A stretch of DNA of 64,000 bases from Alistipes sp. (GCA_017436185.1 JAFSDP010000005.1:176988-240987), one strand, 5' to 3'. Positions 1 to 9,680 are shown, counted from the first letter of the stretch. Translations and numbers: made by a program. Notes: generated from the sequence alone by a model not told the origin.

Positions 1-706
1 AGCCGTTGGCCAAGGCCCACTCGTCGGTATCTTCGGCCGTCGGCTCTTGGTTCATAAACTCGCCTGTCAGCCAATAGTACTCACGACCGTGGGGATCTTC
101 ACGGCGGTAGAACTCCTCCCGCCAATAGCCTCGGGTCTGGCGGCAGATGCGGATGCCCTTCAACTCCTCGGGGCGTGCGATGGGGAAATTGACATTCAGA
201 CAGAGCGGCAACCCCAACTCACCCGTCAGGACCTTCTCGACAATCTGCTTGCCATAGAGTATGGCGGCCTCGAAGTCGGCATCGGCACTGTGGTCCGTGA
301 GCGAAAGGCCGATGGAGGGACAGCCGTAGAAGCTACCCTCGATGGCGGCACCCATCGTGCCCGAGTAGAGGACATTGACGGCGGCATTCGAGCCGTGGTT
401 GATGCCCGAGATCACGAGATCGACACGGCGATCCGCAAGCAGGTAGTCGAAGGCCATCTTCACGCAATCGACGGGTGTTCCGGAGAAGGAGTAGATCTCC
501 ACCCCCGGCTCTTCGTGTTGTTTCTTCAGGAAGAGGGGTTTGTACATCGTGATTGCCTGGCTCATACCGCTCTGGGTCATTTCGGGAGCGATGCCGATGA
601 CCCGACCAAATTGGCGGGCCACCTCGATGGCGGCACGAAAACCTCGGGCGTTATATCCATCGTCGTTCGTGACAAGGATGGTGCGAAGGGGAGTAGTCGT
701 ATTCAT
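1..706 (-). CDS. surE: 5'/3'-nucleotidase SurE, 3' end beyond window
   Basis: SurE removes phosphate from nucleoside monophosphates in the cytoplasm and depends on a divalent metal. The reverse strand reads MNTTTPLRTILVTNDDGY, with the family's metal-binding TNDDG motif at residues 13-17, followed by SGTPVDCVK and SGINHGSN, all hallmarks of SurE. About 235 codons are visible of a family length near 250-260, and the frame is open to the window edge, so the gene is truncated only by the window. The ATG at 706-704 lies 7 nt after a TATCTTTG box, so the message probably has almost no leader. The gene stands alone and is transcribed in the same direction as rplS upstream of it. Confidence 0.95.
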   Translation of the reverse strand, partial: MNTTTPLRTILVTNDDGYNARGFRAAIEVARQFGRVIGIAPEMTQSGMSQAITMYKPLFLKKQHEEPGVEIYSFSGTPVDCVKMAFDYLLADRRVDLVISGINHGSNAAVNVLYSGTMGAAIEGSFYGCPSIGLSLTDHSADADFEAAILYGKQIVEKVLTGELGLPLCLNVNFPIARPEELKGIRICRQTRGYWREEFYRREDPHGREYYWLTGEFMNQEPTAEDTDEWALANG

Positions 707-713
707 AGTGGTG

Positions 714-721
714 CAAAGATA
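714..721 (-). promoter_or_regulatory. surE -7 promoter element
   Basis: The reverse strand reads TATCTTTG, a full match to the Bacteroidetes -7 consensus TAnnTTTG. Only 7 nt separate it from the surE ATG, so the predicted start of transcription is within about 4 nt of the start codon. I see no clear TTTG at -33. Confidence 0.65.
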
Positions 722-754
722 GTGTCTTAGGCTCGATTTTCAAACCGTAGCCAT

Positions 755-785
755 AAAAAAAGAGGGCGACTGATCAGCCACCCTC
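755..785 (-). terminator. rplS intrinsic terminator
   Basis: Positions 762-785 form a 12-bp stem (arms GAGGGTGGCTGA and TCAGTCGCCCTC, with two G-U pairs), followed on the reverse strand by seven T at 755-761. It lies about 30 nt after the rplS stop. Confidence 0.85.
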
Positions 786-815
786 CAGAACATTGAGCTC
801 TTACGCCTTGCCAAA

Positions 816-1190
816 TTATTTGGCAACGGTCATACGCTTCTCCTTGATGCGAGCCTTCTTACCGGTCAGCTTGCGCAGGTAGAAGATGCGAGCACGACGT
901 ACAACACCCACCTTGTTCACCTCGATCTTGTCGATGTGGGGCGAATAGAGGGGGAAGATACGCTCTACACCCACGCCATTCGATACCTTGCGGATGGTAA
1001 ACATCTTGGTCTTGCCCGAGCCCTTGATCTGGATTACCACACCACGGAAGCTCTGGAGACGCTCCTTGTTACCCTCGACGATCTTGTAGGTTACGGTGAT
1101 CGTGTCACCAGCCTTGAACGAAGGCACGTCGGCATCCGTCTTCGGCCACATCTGCTCGTTCACGAGCTTGATGATTGCATCTTTGTTCAT
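816..1190 (-). CDS. rplS: 50S ribosomal protein L19
   Basis: L19 is a structural protein of the large ribosomal subunit at the interface with 30S. The 124-residue product has the family core, including [17 protein letters not shown]-like [20 protein letters not shown], and the basic end [20 protein letters not shown] chose the ATG at 1190 ([10 protein letters not shown]) because L19 proteins begin here. An in-frame ATG 12 codons upstream (1226) would add an unlikely hydrophobic extension. The gene is monocistronic, with its own perfect promoter at 1431-1461 and a strong terminator at 755-785. The implied leader of about 235 nt is long for a ribosomal protein gene and could hold a control element. 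Confidence 0.97.
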   Translation of the reverse strand: MNKDAIIKLVNEQMWPKTDADVPSFKAGDTITVTYKIVEGNKERLQSFRGVVIQIKGSGKTKMFTIRKVSNGVGVERIFPLYSPHIDKIEVNKVGVVRRARIFYLRKLTGKKARIKEKRMTVAK

Positions 1191-1622
1191 TGTTGCAACA
1201 AATTTTAATGATTTCGCATCCAACATTCCCGCTGCATTGAGGCTACCATACGGGGATAAACACTACCCCATAATCCTGTGCAGATTGCCGATTTCGATTT
1301 TTTTTAAGACTCCCCCTCATATAAAACCTAAACCTAGATCCCATAATAAAGAAGCCCCCTAATCTAAATCGCTGCACCCCCTGCCTCGAACACCCAATGA
1401 AAGAGGTTGATCTACGCCCAGTTGGGAGGGCAAAGGTAGAAAAAGAAAAATTCAAAACAAAGAAAATGGAGGGGAAAAATGACGAAATGACGTGATTTTG
1501 TGCCGATTGACACCTCGCCGACTGCCATCTTCTGCCATTGTGACCGAATAAAAGGGTGTGGCAAACGATTTGCTCGCTTATCTTACGAAACAGAAAACGG
1601 AAAACCATAAAAAGAAGATAAT
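1191..1622. other. 432-bp divergent intergenic region rplS/clpB
   Basis: This stretch holds the rplS leader (about 1191-1425) and its promoter (1431-1461) on the reverse strand, and the clpB upstream region on the forward strand. A reverse open frame of 121 codons (1243-1608) crosses the rplS promoter and resembles no protein I know, so I do not call it. For clpB, a TATCTTAC sequence near 1578 is only a partial -7 match and no CIRCE-like inverted repeat was found, so how clpB is heat-induced is not visible. Confidence 0.6.
1431..1461 (-). promoter_or_regulatory. rplS promoter, perfect Bacteroidetes consensus
   Basis: The reverse strand has TTTG (1458-1461), a 19-nt spacer and TACCTTTG (1431-1438), an exact match to the Bacteroidetes primary-sigma consensus TTTG-N19-TAnnTTTG. 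Transcription should start near 1425-1427. Confidence 0.8.
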
Positions 1623-4220
1623 ATGAACATCAACACACTCACCATCAAGGCCCAGGAGATGTTGCAACGTGCCGTCTCGCTGGCCCGTGACGAGCGCCAG
1701 CAGGCTGTCGAGCCGCTGCACGTGCTCTATGCGCTCGTCGAAAAGGAGGATTCGCTCGCCTGGTATTTGTTGCAGCGTGTGGGAGTCAATCCCCGCACGG
1801 TGTTGCAGGAGGTGCGCACCGCCGTCGGCTCGCTTCCTCGTGTCGAGGGGGCGGATGAGCAGTATTTTGCTACCGATACCACCCGTTTGATTCAGCGGGC
1901 GGTTGATTATACGAAACCCTTTGGCGACAAATACGCCTCGGTCGAGCACCTGTTGTTGGCGCTCGTCAAGGAGCGTGGCCGTGCCTCGGAGTTGCTGCGT
2001 GGGGCAGGTGCCTCGGAGCAGGAGCTGCTGGAGGCGGTGCGCACCTTCCGCCGAGGCTCGAAGGTCGATTCCCAAACCTCGTCGAAGGAGTTCGATGCGC
2101 TGGGCAAATATGCGCTCAACCTCTGCGAGTTGGCCCGTTCGGGCAAGTTGGACCCCGTCATCGGACGTGACGAGGAGATTCGCCGTGTGTTGCAGATTCT
2201 CTCGCGCCGCACGAAGAACAACCCCATCCTGGTCGGTGAGGCCGGTGTGGGTAAGACGGCCATTGCCGAGGGCATTGCCCGCCGTATCATCGACGGCGAT
2301 GTGCCCGAGAACCTCCGCTCGAAGCAGATCTTCTCGCTCGATATGGGTGCCCTGATTGCAGGTGCAAAGTACCAGGGCGAGTTCGAGGAGCGACTGAAGG
2401 CCGTCGTGGAGGAGGTGACCTCGTCGGAGGGCGAGATTCTGCTCTTCATCGACGAGATTCATACGCTGGTGGGTGCCGGCAAGGGGGCGGGTGCAATGGA
2501 TGCCGCCAATATCTTGAAGCCGGCCCTGGCTCGTGGTGAGCTGCGCACGATTGGAGCCACGACGCTCGACGAGTTCCAGAAATTCTTCGAGCAGGATAAG
2601 GCCCTCGAGCGTCGTTTCCAGAAGGTGATGGTCGATGAGCCGTCGATGGAGGATGCCGTCTCGATTCTGCGTGGTTTGAAGGAGCGCTACGAAAACCACC
2701 ACCGTATCCGTATCAAGGATGAGGCCATCGTGGCGGCAGTGGAGCTGTCGAGCCGCTACATCACCTCCCGTTTCTTGCCCGACAAGGCGATCGATTTGGT
2801 CGATGAGGCGGCCTCGCGTCTGCGTCTGGAGATGAACTCCGTGCCCGAGGAGATTGATACGCTGAATCGCCGTGTGCGCCAGCTGGAGATTGAGCGTGAG
2901 GCGATTCGTCGCGAGAAGGACGAGGAGCGCATCGAGGTCTTGAGCCGTGAGATTGACGACCTGAAGTCGAAGGAGAGTGCCCTGCGTGCCAAATGGCAGG
3001 GGCAGCGTGACCTGCTCTCGAAGATTCAGCATCAGAAGGAGCAGATCGAGCAACTCAAGGTCGAGGCCTCGGAGGCGGAGCGTCAGGGCGACTACGGCCG
3101 TGTGGCGGAGATTCGCTACGGCAAAATCGTCGAGGCCGAGCGCACGATTGCAACCCTGGAGGAGGAGTATCGCCTCGCCTCGGAGGGCGAATCGCTGATT
3201 CGTGAGGAGGTCAATAGTCAGGATATTGCCGAGGTGGTATCTCGCTGGACGGGCATCCCCGTAAGCCGTATGTTAAGCTCCGAGCGAGAGAAGTTGCTGC
3301 GAATGGAGGAGGAGCTGCACCGCCGTGTCATTGGGCAGGGGCAGGCCATTGCGGCCATCTCGGATGCCGTGCGCCGCTCCCGTGCAGGGTTGTCGGACCC
3401 CCGCAAACCGATTGGCTCGTTCATCTTCCTCGGCACAACGGGTGTCGGTAAGACGGAGCTGGCCAAGGCCTTGGCCGAGTTCCTCTTCAACGACGACCAG
3501 ATGATGACCCGCATCGATATGAGTGAGTACCAGGAGCGTCACAGTGTCTCCCGTCTGGTGGGTGCCCCTCCGGGATATGTGGGCTACGACGAGGGTGGTC
3601 AGCTGACCGAGGCTGTGCGCCGCAAACCCTACTCGGTGGTGCTGTTGGATGAGATTGAGAAGGCCCACCCCGATGTCTTTAACATCTTGTTGCAGGTCTT
3701 GGATGATGGTCGTCTGACGGATAACAAGGGCCGCACGGTCGATTTCCGCAACACGATTATCATTATGACCTCGAATATGGGCTCTGGCCTGATTCAGGAG
3801 CGCCTGATGGCCGACTACAATGGCGAGAAACTGCTGCCCGAGAAGTTGGAGCAGACCCGCAACGAGGTGGTCGAGCTGTTGAAGCAGCACCTCAAACCCG
3901 AGTTCCTGAATCGTGTGGATGAGATTGTGCTCTTCGAGCCGCTGTCGAAGGCGGATGTGCAGGCCATTGTCGATTTGCAGTTGCAGCGTGTGAGCGAGCT
4001 GTTGTCGCAGAACGGCATCGAGCTGAAATATACCCCTGCGGCCCGTTCGTGGATCGCCTCGGTGGGCTACGACCCCCTGTTTGGCGCCCGCCCCGTGAAG
4101 CGTACCATTCAGCGTTATGTGGTCAATGACCTCTCGAAACGCATCTTGGCAGGCGAGGTTGAGCGAAGCAGACCCATCTTAATCGATGCCTCGGACGAGG
4201 GACTTCGCTTCGAGAACTAA
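1623..4220 (+). CDS. clpB: ATP-dependent disaggregase ClpB
   Basis: ClpB is a hexameric AAA+ chaperone that pulls polypeptides out of aggregates together with DnaK. The 865-residue product has the complete family layout: Clp N-domain repeats (residues 1-145), first AAA+ module with Walker A GEAGVGKT (205-212) and Walker B LLFIDEIH, the coiled-coil middle domain (about 400-525), and a second AAA+ module with GTTGVGKT and [16 protein letters not shown]. The middle domain distinguishes it from ClpA and ClpC. The length is normal. The ATG at 1623 gives [17 protein letters not shown], the usual Bacteroidales start. It is monocistronic and ends 8 nt before the stem of a bidirectional terminator. 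Confidence 0.97.
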   Translation: MNINTLTIKAQEMLQRAVSLARDERQQAVEPLHVLYALVEKEDSLAWYLLQRVGVNPRTVLQEVRTAVGSLPRVEGADEQYFATDTTRLIQRAVDYTKPFGDKYASVEHLLLALVKERGRASELLRGAGASEQELLEAVRTFRRGSKVDSQTSSKEFDALGKYALNLCELARSGKLDPVIGRDEEIRRVLQILSRRTKNNPILVGEAGVGKTAIAEGIARRIIDGDVPENLRSKQIFSLDMGALIAGAKYQGEFEERLKAVVEEVTSSEGEILLFIDEIHTLVGAGKGAGAMDAANILKPALARGELRTIGATTLDEFQKFFEQDKALERRFQKVMVDEPSMEDAVSILRGLKERYENHHRIRIKDEAIVAAVELSSRYITSRFLPDKAIDLVDEAASRLRLEMNSVPEEIDTLNRRVRQLEIEREAIRREKDEERIEVLSREIDDLKSKESALRAKWQGQRDLLSKIQHQKEQIEQLKVEASEAERQGDYGRVAEIRYGKIVEAERTIATLEEEYRLASEGESLIREEVNSQDIAEVVSRWTGIPVSRMLSSEREKLLRMEEELHRRVIGQGQAIAAISDAVRRSRAGLSDPRKPIGSFIFLGTTGVGKTELAKALAEFLFNDDQMMTRIDMSEYQERHSVSRLVGAPPGYVGYDEGGQLTEAVRRKPYSVVLLDEIEKAHPDVFNILLQVLDDGRLTDNKGRTVDFRNTIIIMTSNMGSGLIQERLMADYNGEKLLPEKLEQTRNEVVELLKQHLKPEFLNRVDEIVLFEPLSKADVQAIVDLQLQRVSELLSQNGIELKYTPAARSWIASVGYDPLFGARPVKRTIQRYVVNDLSKRILAGEVERSRPILIDASDEGLRFEN

Positions 4221-4222
4221 CT

Positions 4223-4261
4223 AAAAAAGGACTTTGACCTAACCGTCAAAGTCCTTTTTTT
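4223..4261. terminator. Bidirectional terminator clpB / GT2 gene
   Basis: Stem GGACTTTGAC (4229-4238) and GTCAAAGTCC (4245-4254) encloses a 6-nt loop, flanked by an A6 run on the left and a T7 run on the right. It can stop both clpB and the convergent glycosyltransferase gene, whose last codons and stop lie inside it. Confidence 0.9.
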
Positions 4262-5172
4262 GCGATGAGCCACGCTGCTCGGTTGTAGGCGGCAAGAATC
4301 GGTGCCCGCCAAGCGACAGGCAAGGTGTTCAGGATGCGCACCTTGTTGAGCGTGCGGCGATAGGTCTTTGTGAACGAGAAGGTGGCAATGGCTCGGCGAG
4401 CGGCCTCCGTATCGCCTTTGGCCGAGAGGATGAGGGCCTTACCCAGGGCGGCACGAGCCACAAACTCCCGCTCGTCGATGTCGGCCTCGGGGTTGTAGAG
4501 GCTTTCGAACGAATAGGGGGTCTTCTCGGGGGTGTAGATCGAGGCCGAGCGGTTCGAGGCCTCCTTCAGGTAGCGCACCAACGGGCGGGGCGAGAAGCAG
4601 ACCCGATAGCGTCGGGCGAGTTTAATCCAGAAGTAGAGGTCGCCGGCAATTTTCATCCCTTCGGGCCAGCCGCCAATCTCGCTGAAGATGCGACGGGGCA
4701 TTGCACTCGCCGAGGGGATGGCGATGTAGCGGTGGGCCGAATCACGAAAGAAATTTTCGACCACGCCTCGCTCCTCGGGGCAGGGGGCACGGAACAACCC
4801 CTCGGCCGAAACCACCTGAAACGAGGTGCAGTAGAGTCCGCAATCGGGAAATTCGTTGATGAGGGCGTTGATCTCTTCGAGAAATCCCGGCTCCCATTGG
4901 TCGTCGGCATCGATCAGAGCGACATACTCTCCCTTGGCCTCGCTGACGGCACGGTTGCGGGCGGCACACTCGCCTGCGTTGGGCTGGGTGATGAGGCGTA
5001 CCAAGGGTGATGCGATGCGCTCCACTACCTCGGCCGAGCGGTCGGTCGAGCCGTCATTGACCACGACAATCTCGAGCGGAAGGAGGCTCTGGGCCAGCAC
5101 CGAGCGGATGGTGGCCTCGATCTCCTGCTCCTTGTTGTAGAGGGGTATGATGACCGAAAAACTATTTTTCAT
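4246..5172 (-). CDS. Glycosyltransferase family 2
   Basis: This is a GT-A fold sugar transferase of 308 residues, likely acting on a surface or capsular glycan at the cytoplasmic face of the membrane. Visible motifs are SVIIPLYNKE (6-15), VNDGSTD (38-44) and the metal-binding DADD (88-91). There is no signal peptide, and the C-terminus (WLIAKKGL) is short and weakly hydrophobic. The start at 5172 (MKNSFSVIIP) fits the family. The start codon overlaps the last codons of the upstream Stealth gene by 11 bp, which suggests translational coupling. The stop codon lies in the terminator stem at 4246-4248. The acceptor and donor cannot be told from sequence. Confidence 0.9.
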   Translation of the reverse strand: MKNSFSVIIPLYNKEQEIEATIRSVLAQSLLPLEIVVVNDGSTDRSAEVVERIASPLVRLITQPNAGECAARNRAVSEAKGEYVALIDADDQWEPGFLEEINALINEFPDCGLYCTSFQVVSAEGLFRAPCPEERGVVENFFRDSAHRYIAIPSASAMPRRIFSEIGGWPEGMKIAGDLYFWIKLARRYRVCFSPRPLVRYLKEASNRSASIYTPEKTPYSFESLYNPEADIDEREFVARAALGKALILSAKGDTEAARRAIATFSFTKTYRRTLNKVRILNTLPVAWRAPILAAYNRAAWLIAKKGL

Positions 5173-6145
5173 AGTACGACGGAGTGGGTAAAAGGGTCTC
5201 GAATGCAGCCACAAGGTGGGCCTTAACTGCCTCGAAATCGGCGATTTGTTCGCTATCGTTCAGGCAGAGCAACCGCTGTTGCTGTTGGGTTATTTGAAGG
5301 GCAATGTCGTCGATGCTCTTGTCGGTGAGGGTCACCAGACTGCAATCCTGCATCGAGCGGGGCGCAAAGTCGCCACGACACAACACATCATAGCGAACGA
5401 GCCAATGCGACAGGTCCTCTGTCGAGCGGAATCGGTGGGTGCAGACCCGCTTCAAATCCTCGCCCCACAGCTCCCACGCACGTCTGAAATCGGCCTTGCG
5501 GTAGGGCTGCATCTGGTGCGAATCGTAGAAGGCCGGAAAGAAACTCCACGGCAACAACGAAATGGTTTTCAATAGGTTGCCAACACCATAGCAGGGGGCT
5601 AACCATTTGCCTATGTGGCGGTTGAGGGCCTTGCGGCTGTGCAGCGTATTGATGCGCTCCAAGTTGTTCAGAATAATCGGCCCGACCGACGAGGGACGCA
5701 CCACACTCAGACGAGCCATATCGCACGGCTGCCCCTTTCGAAAGAAATCTTCGGGTTGCGTGGGGCGGGTCAGGAACGTGTCGTCGTTGAGCAAAATGAA
5801 GTGCTCGGCCAACGCTTCGATGCGCCAGAGGTTCAGCTCCAACACATTGCTGTTGAAGGTGGGCAGCCACTCCCGAGGGATGTAGTCCGAGTGGCGGACG
5901 ATGTGGAGCTTCGGATGGTCGGTGTTGAGCCATTCGGGCAGGTGACCCCACGTAACGAGGTGGATGCGCCGATGCCAGGGGGCAAAACGTTCGATGGAGC
6001 GCAGCAGATGGCGCAGCGTGCCCCAATCCCGATAGCGGATTTCGGAGGCGTCCATCCCTTGGTCGAGGCGGTAGTTGCGCCGCTCGGCCTGCCAGGCGGG
6101 GTCAGTACCATCGACCCACAAAACTACAAAATCGATTGCTTGCAT
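5162..6145 (-). CDS. Stealth-family capsular polysaccharide phosphotransferase
   Basis: Stealth proteins transfer hexose-1-phosphate to build phosphodiester-linked surface polysaccharides; they are related to eukaryotic GlcNAc-1-phosphotransferase. The 327-residue product shows conserved region 1 (IDFVVLWVDG, residues 4-13), region 2 (about 40-130, with FNSN at 97-100 and FILLNDD near 116-122), and region 3 (YDSHQMQPYRKADF, about 210-225). It lies 3 nt after the LuxE-like gene and overlaps the GT2 gene by 11 bp, so the three form one operon. No membrane segment or signal peptide is visible. The sugar substrate is unknown. Confidence 0.9.
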   Translation of the reverse strand: MQAIDFVVLWVDGTDPAWQAERRNYRLDQGMDASEIRYRDWGTLRHLLRSIERFAPWHRRIHLVTWGHLPEWLNTDHPKLHIVRHSDYIPREWLPTFNSNVLELNLWRIEALAEHFILLNDDTFLTRPTQPEDFFRKGQPCDMARLSVVRPSSVGPIILNNLERINTLHSRKALNRHIGKWLAPCYGVGNLLKTISLLPWSFFPAFYDSHQMQPYRKADFRRAWELWGEDLKRVCTHRFRSTEDLSHWLVRYDVLCRGDFAPRSMQDCSLVTLTDKSIDDIALQITQQQQRLLCLNDSEQIADFEAVKAHLVAAFETLLPTPSYYEK

Positions 6146-6148
6146 CTG

Positions 6149-7111
6149 CTATTGTACCAATAAGTTACATCCTCTTATTTCGCTGTGGTCGATACGCCCC
6201 TCGACCTCAAACGAGCCGTCCGAATGGCAACGACCCACATCTTCGGTCTGAAGAAAAGCGCACGACGAGCGGTTGCCCAGGTCGATGATGTTCAACCCGC
6301 CACGCCCTGCCTCGAACGAGAGGTCGAAGGGGTCGTTCACATCCCGATTCAGCACACGCATCCAGGGCGGACAGAAAAAGCGGTTCTGCCCCTTCGAGTA
6401 GGCCTGCGATGTCAGCTCGGCCATTCCGTATTCGGAGTGAATCTGCTCCACACCAAACCCCTCCTGCAGGATGCGGTGAAAGGCCTCCTTGGGCAGCTCC
6501 TCGCGGTGGCCCTTCATTCCGCCCGTCTCCATAATGAGGGTGTTGGGCAGCTTGGGGGCGTGCTGCTCGGCTAAATCCCATAGGGCGTAGCTTACGCCAA
6601 GCAGAATCTTCGGCCCCGGGTCGGCCAACATATCGGTGATGAGTTTTTTGTGGTCGTAGAGGTAGAATCCACCCCCTCGGGCGTGGGCGATCAGACGGTC
6701 GGCCATATAGATGAGCGACGAGCCGCTGCGCTCCAGGTAGGAGGGCAGCAGGGCATAGATGCTCCACTTTTGGGGGTCGCCGTAGAAGCGCCGAAAGGCC
6801 TCGGTGAAGATGGCTTCGTAATGGCTGAGCGAAGCCATCGGATGGCGTGAGGGGGTCATCCCCGTCGTAGCACTCGAGGTGAAGACCACCTCGGGGGGCG
6901 TGGTGTCGCAATAGACCTCCCGATGCTTGAAGAGCGAGATGGGAAGAAAGGGAATCTCCTCCAACCGTTTCACCCGCTCGGGGTCGATGCCGATGCGCTC
7001 GATATACTCCCGATAGGGGGCACACTTCGCCGCCTGATGATGAAACATCGCCAGGGCTGCCGCCTCAAACTCGGCGGGCGAAGAGATACGAAAAAGAGCT
7101 TCGTTGGTCAT
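6149..7111 (-). CDS. LuxE-like acyl-protein synthetase (ANL superfamily)
   Basis: LuxE-family enzymes activate a carboxylic acid as an acyl-adenylate and pass it to a protein thiol. The 320-residue product has the phosphate-binding loop TSSATTG (78-84), the later HSEYGMAELTSQAYS motif of adenylate-forming enzymes, and a C-terminal DVGRCHSDGSFEVEGRID segment. I chose ATG 7111 (MTNEALFRIS). An upstream in-frame extension of 30 residues runs into the promoter region and is unlike the family. It is the first gene of the cassette with the Stealth and GT2 genes, which suggests that an acyl group decorates the same glycan or its carrier (inference). No luxC, luxD or carrier protein gene is adjacent. 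Confidence 0.8.
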   Translation of the reverse strand: MTNEALFRISSPAEFEAAALAMFHHQAAKCAPYREYIERIGIDPERVKRLEEIPFLPISLFKHREVYCDTTPPEVVFTSSATTGMTPSRHPMASLSHYEAIFTEAFRRFYGDPQKWSIYALLPSYLERSGSSLIYMADRLIAHARGGGFYLYDHKKLITDMLADPGPKILLGVSYALWDLAEQHAPKLPNTLIMETGGMKGHREELPKEAFHRILQEGFGVEQIHSEYGMAELTSQAYSKGQNRFFCPPWMRVLNRDVNDPFDLSFEAGRGGLNIIDLGNRSSCAFLQTEDVGRCHSDGSFEVEGRIDHSEIRGCNLLVQ

Positions 7112-7182
7112 TGCGAGGAGCAAGATACGAATTTTTCGTGAAAAAATCAGAAAAAATCCCTTTCGGAGCTGCGATTTTAGAC

Positions 7183-7190
7183 TATCTTTG
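7183..7190 (+). promoter_or_regulatory. GH95 gene -7 promoter element
   Basis: TATCTTTG matches TAnnTTTG exactly, with TTTC 18 nt upstream as an approximate -33 element. The predicted leader is about 30 nt. Confidence 0.6.
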
Positions 7191-7223
7191 TGCAAAAGCA
7201 AAAATTACTAACCTCTTTTAACT

Positions 7224-9680
7224 ATGCGAAACCCTTTTTTGATTCTGCTTTTGGCCCTCGTTTGCGGGGCTGTAAGTTGTTCTGCGCCCGAGGAGCATAA
7301 CCTGCGTTTGAAGTACGACCGTCCTGCTACGGAGTGGGTCGAGGCCCTTCCCATCGGCAACGGCCGTGTGGGTGCAATGGTCTATGGCGGCATCCAGAGC
7401 GAGGAGCTCCAACTCAACGAGGAGAGCGTATGGGGTGGCTCGCCCCACAACAACGTGCACCCCTACAACGCCGCAGGGTTGGACTCGATTCGAATGCTTC
7501 TCTTTGCCGGGCAGAACGCCAAGGCTCAGGAGTTGTGCGGCCGCTACATCAGTGCCCGCCCCGCCAACGGTATGCCCTACCAGACGGTCGGCTCGCTGTG
7601 GCTCGACTTCGGTGAGGCGGAGGCCGAGGCCTATTACCGTGAGTTGGACATCCAAAACGCCATCACCCGCACCCGCTATCGTGTGGGCGAGGTGGAGTAC
7701 AGCCGTGAGGCCTTCGCTTCGTTCGAGGATGACCTGATTGTGGTGCGTATGGAGGCCTCCAAGCCCCAGGCCATCTCCTTCGATGCTCGCTACACGACCC
7801 CCTACACCGAGAATATCACCCGCACGGCGGAGGGTACCACGCTGTGCCTCGACGGCAAGGCCGATGACCACGAGGGTGTCGAGGGCAAGATTCGCTTCAC
7901 GACCCTTACCCACATCGAGGCCGAAGGCGGTCGAGTCGAGGCGGTGGCCGATACGCTGCTGCGTGTTTCGGGTGCCGACCGTGTGACGCTCTACATCTCG
8001 ATGGGCACGAACTTCGTCAATTATAAAGATGTGTCGGGTGACAGCTATGCCGCCGCCCTCCGTCCGCTTGAGAATCGCACGGCTTCCTACCGCAAGGGGT
8101 TGGCCGCCCACACGAAGCACTACCGCAATCTGTTCGATCGTGTCGAGTTGGATCTAGGCACCAACGAGCAGGCCGAGAAGACGACCGATCGCCGTGTCGA
8201 GGAGTTCCGTGAGCAGTTCGATCCTCAGCTCTCGGCCCTCTACTTCCAGTTTGGCCGCTACCTGTTGATCAGCTCGTCGCAGCCGGGTGGTCAGGCCGCC
8301 AACCTGCAGGGCATCTGGAACTACCAGCGTCGTGCCCCCTGGGATGGCAAATATACCTCGAACATCAACCTTGAGATGAACTATTGGCCCGCCGAGATTA
8401 CCGCTCTGGGCGAGTGTCACGAGCCACTGCTGCGCCTTACACGAGAGGTATCGGAGACGGGTCGTGAGGCTGCTGCGATGTACAACGCTCGTGGCTGGAC
8501 GCTCCACCACAACACCGATATTTGGCGCTCGACGGGTGCTGTCGATGGCCCTTCGTACGGCATCTGGCCCACTTGCAACGCCTGGCTGTGTCAGGATATG
8601 TGGGACCGCTACCAAATCACGGGCGACGAGGAGTTCCTTGCCGAGATTTTCCCCATTATGCAGCAGGCTGCCACCTTCTATTTCGATATGTTGGTGCGTG
8701 ACCCCAAGACGGGTTACCTGGTGGTCGCCCCCTCGTTCTCGCCCGAAAATCGCCCCAAGGTGGATGGCGAGCGCTCCTTCTCGGTGGTCTATGGCACGAC
8801 GATGGACAACCAGTTGGTGGCCGATCTGATGCGTAACACCGCCTATGCCGCCCGTCGTCTGGGTGCCGAGCCGACCTTCATCGACTCGTTGGAGTGGGTT
8901 GCCTCGTCGCTGCCCCCGATGCGTGTGGGCCGTCACGGCCAGCTGCAGGAGTGGTTGGAGGATTGGGACGATCCCGAAGACAAACACCGCCATATCTCGC
9001 ACCTGTGGGGTCTCTTCCCGGGTCGCCAGATTACCCTCAATAACCCCCGCCTGATGGCTGCCGCCCGTCAGACGCTCGAACATCGTGGCGACCCCTCGAC
9101 GGGTTGGTCGATGGGTTGGAAGGTCTGCTGCTGGGCACGCCTGCTGGACGGTAACCGTGCCTACAAACTCATCACCGAGCAGATCAAACCCGCCATTGGC
9201 AAGACGGGGCAGAAGGGCGGTACCTATCCCAACCTCTTCGATGCCCACCCGCCCTTCCAAATTGACGGCAACTTCGGTTGCACGGCAGGTATTGCCGAGA
9301 TGATGATGCAGAGCCACTCGGGTGCCGTGCATCTGTTGCCTGCCCTGCCCGATGTATGGCAGGCAGGTACGGTGAAGGGTCTGCGTTGTCGTGGCGGCTT
9401 TATCCTCGAGGAGCTGACCTGGAGCGAGGGCCGTGTTCAAAGTGTGAAGATTCGTTCGACGCTGGGCGGTAAGTTGCGCCTGCGCACCTCGACCCCCATT
9501 GCGGGCAAGGGGCTGACCGAGGCCACCGAGCCGACCGAGAACGTGCTGTTGCAGCAGCAACCGATTCTCGAGCCGCAGATCTCCGACGAAGCACCTGCAC
9601 CGACCACTTCGCTTGAGGAGTACCTCGAATACGACGTGGAGACCAAGCCCGGAAAGGTCTATACCTTCCACGCCGCCTAA
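7224..9680 (+). CDS. GH95 alpha-L-fucosidase-type lipoprotein
   Basis: GH95 enzymes are inverting glycosidases that release alpha-1,2-linked fucose (some act on L-galactose), for example from mucin or milk glycans. The 818-residue product begins with a signal peptide ending in AVSC (Cys 19), so it is a probable lipoprotein. It carries the family marks ALPIGNGRVGAMVYGG near residue 45, NLQGIWN (about 360), SNINLEMNYWPAE (about 377-389, holding the Asn pair known from characterised GH95 enzymes), HHNTDIWR, and IDGNFGCTAGIAEM (about 679-692). The length is typical. It is monocistronic, with a -7 box at 7183 and a terminator at 9680. Specificity for fucose rather than galactose is not decided by these motifs. 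Confidence 0.93.
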   Translation: MRNPFLILLLALVCGAVSCSAPEEHNLRLKYDRPATEWVEALPIGNGRVGAMVYGGIQSEELQLNEESVWGGSPHNNVHPYNAAGLDSIRMLLFAGQNAKAQELCGRYISARPANGMPYQTVGSLWLDFGEAEAEAYYRELDIQNAITRTRYRVGEVEYSREAFASFEDDLIVVRMEASKPQAISFDARYTTPYTENITRTAEGTTLCLDGKADDHEGVEGKIRFTTLTHIEAEGGRVEAVADTLLRVSGADRVTLYISMGTNFVNYKDVSGDSYAAALRPLENRTASYRKGLAAHTKHYRNLFDRVELDLGTNEQAEKTTDRRVEEFREQFDPQLSALYFQFGRYLLISSSQPGGQAANLQGIWNYQRRAPWDGKYTSNINLEMNYWPAEITALGECHEPLLRLTREVSETGREAAAMYNARGWTLHHNTDIWRSTGAVDGPSYGIWPTCNAWLCQDMWDRYQITGDEEFLAEIFPIMQQAATFYFDMLVRDPKTGYLVVAPSFSPENRPKVDGERSFSVVYGTTMDNQLVADLMRNTAYAARRLGAEPTFIDSLEWVASSLPPMRVGRHGQLQEWLEDWDDPEDKHRHISHLWGLFPGRQITLNNPRLMAAARQTLEHRGDPSTGWSMGWKVCCWARLLDGNRAYKLITEQIKPAIGKTGQKGGTYPNLFDAHPPFQIDGNFGCTAGIAEMMMQSHSGAVHLLPALPDVWQAGTVKGLRCRGGFILEELTWSEGRVQSVKIRSTLGGKLRLRTSTPIAGKGLTEATEPTENVLLQQQPILEPQISDEAPAPTTSLEEYLEYDVETKPGKVYTFHAA

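Noticed and set aside
1243..1608. A 121-codon reverse frame upstream of rplS
   Set aside because: It crosses the perfect rplS promoter, has no own promoter, and its translation resembles no known protein.
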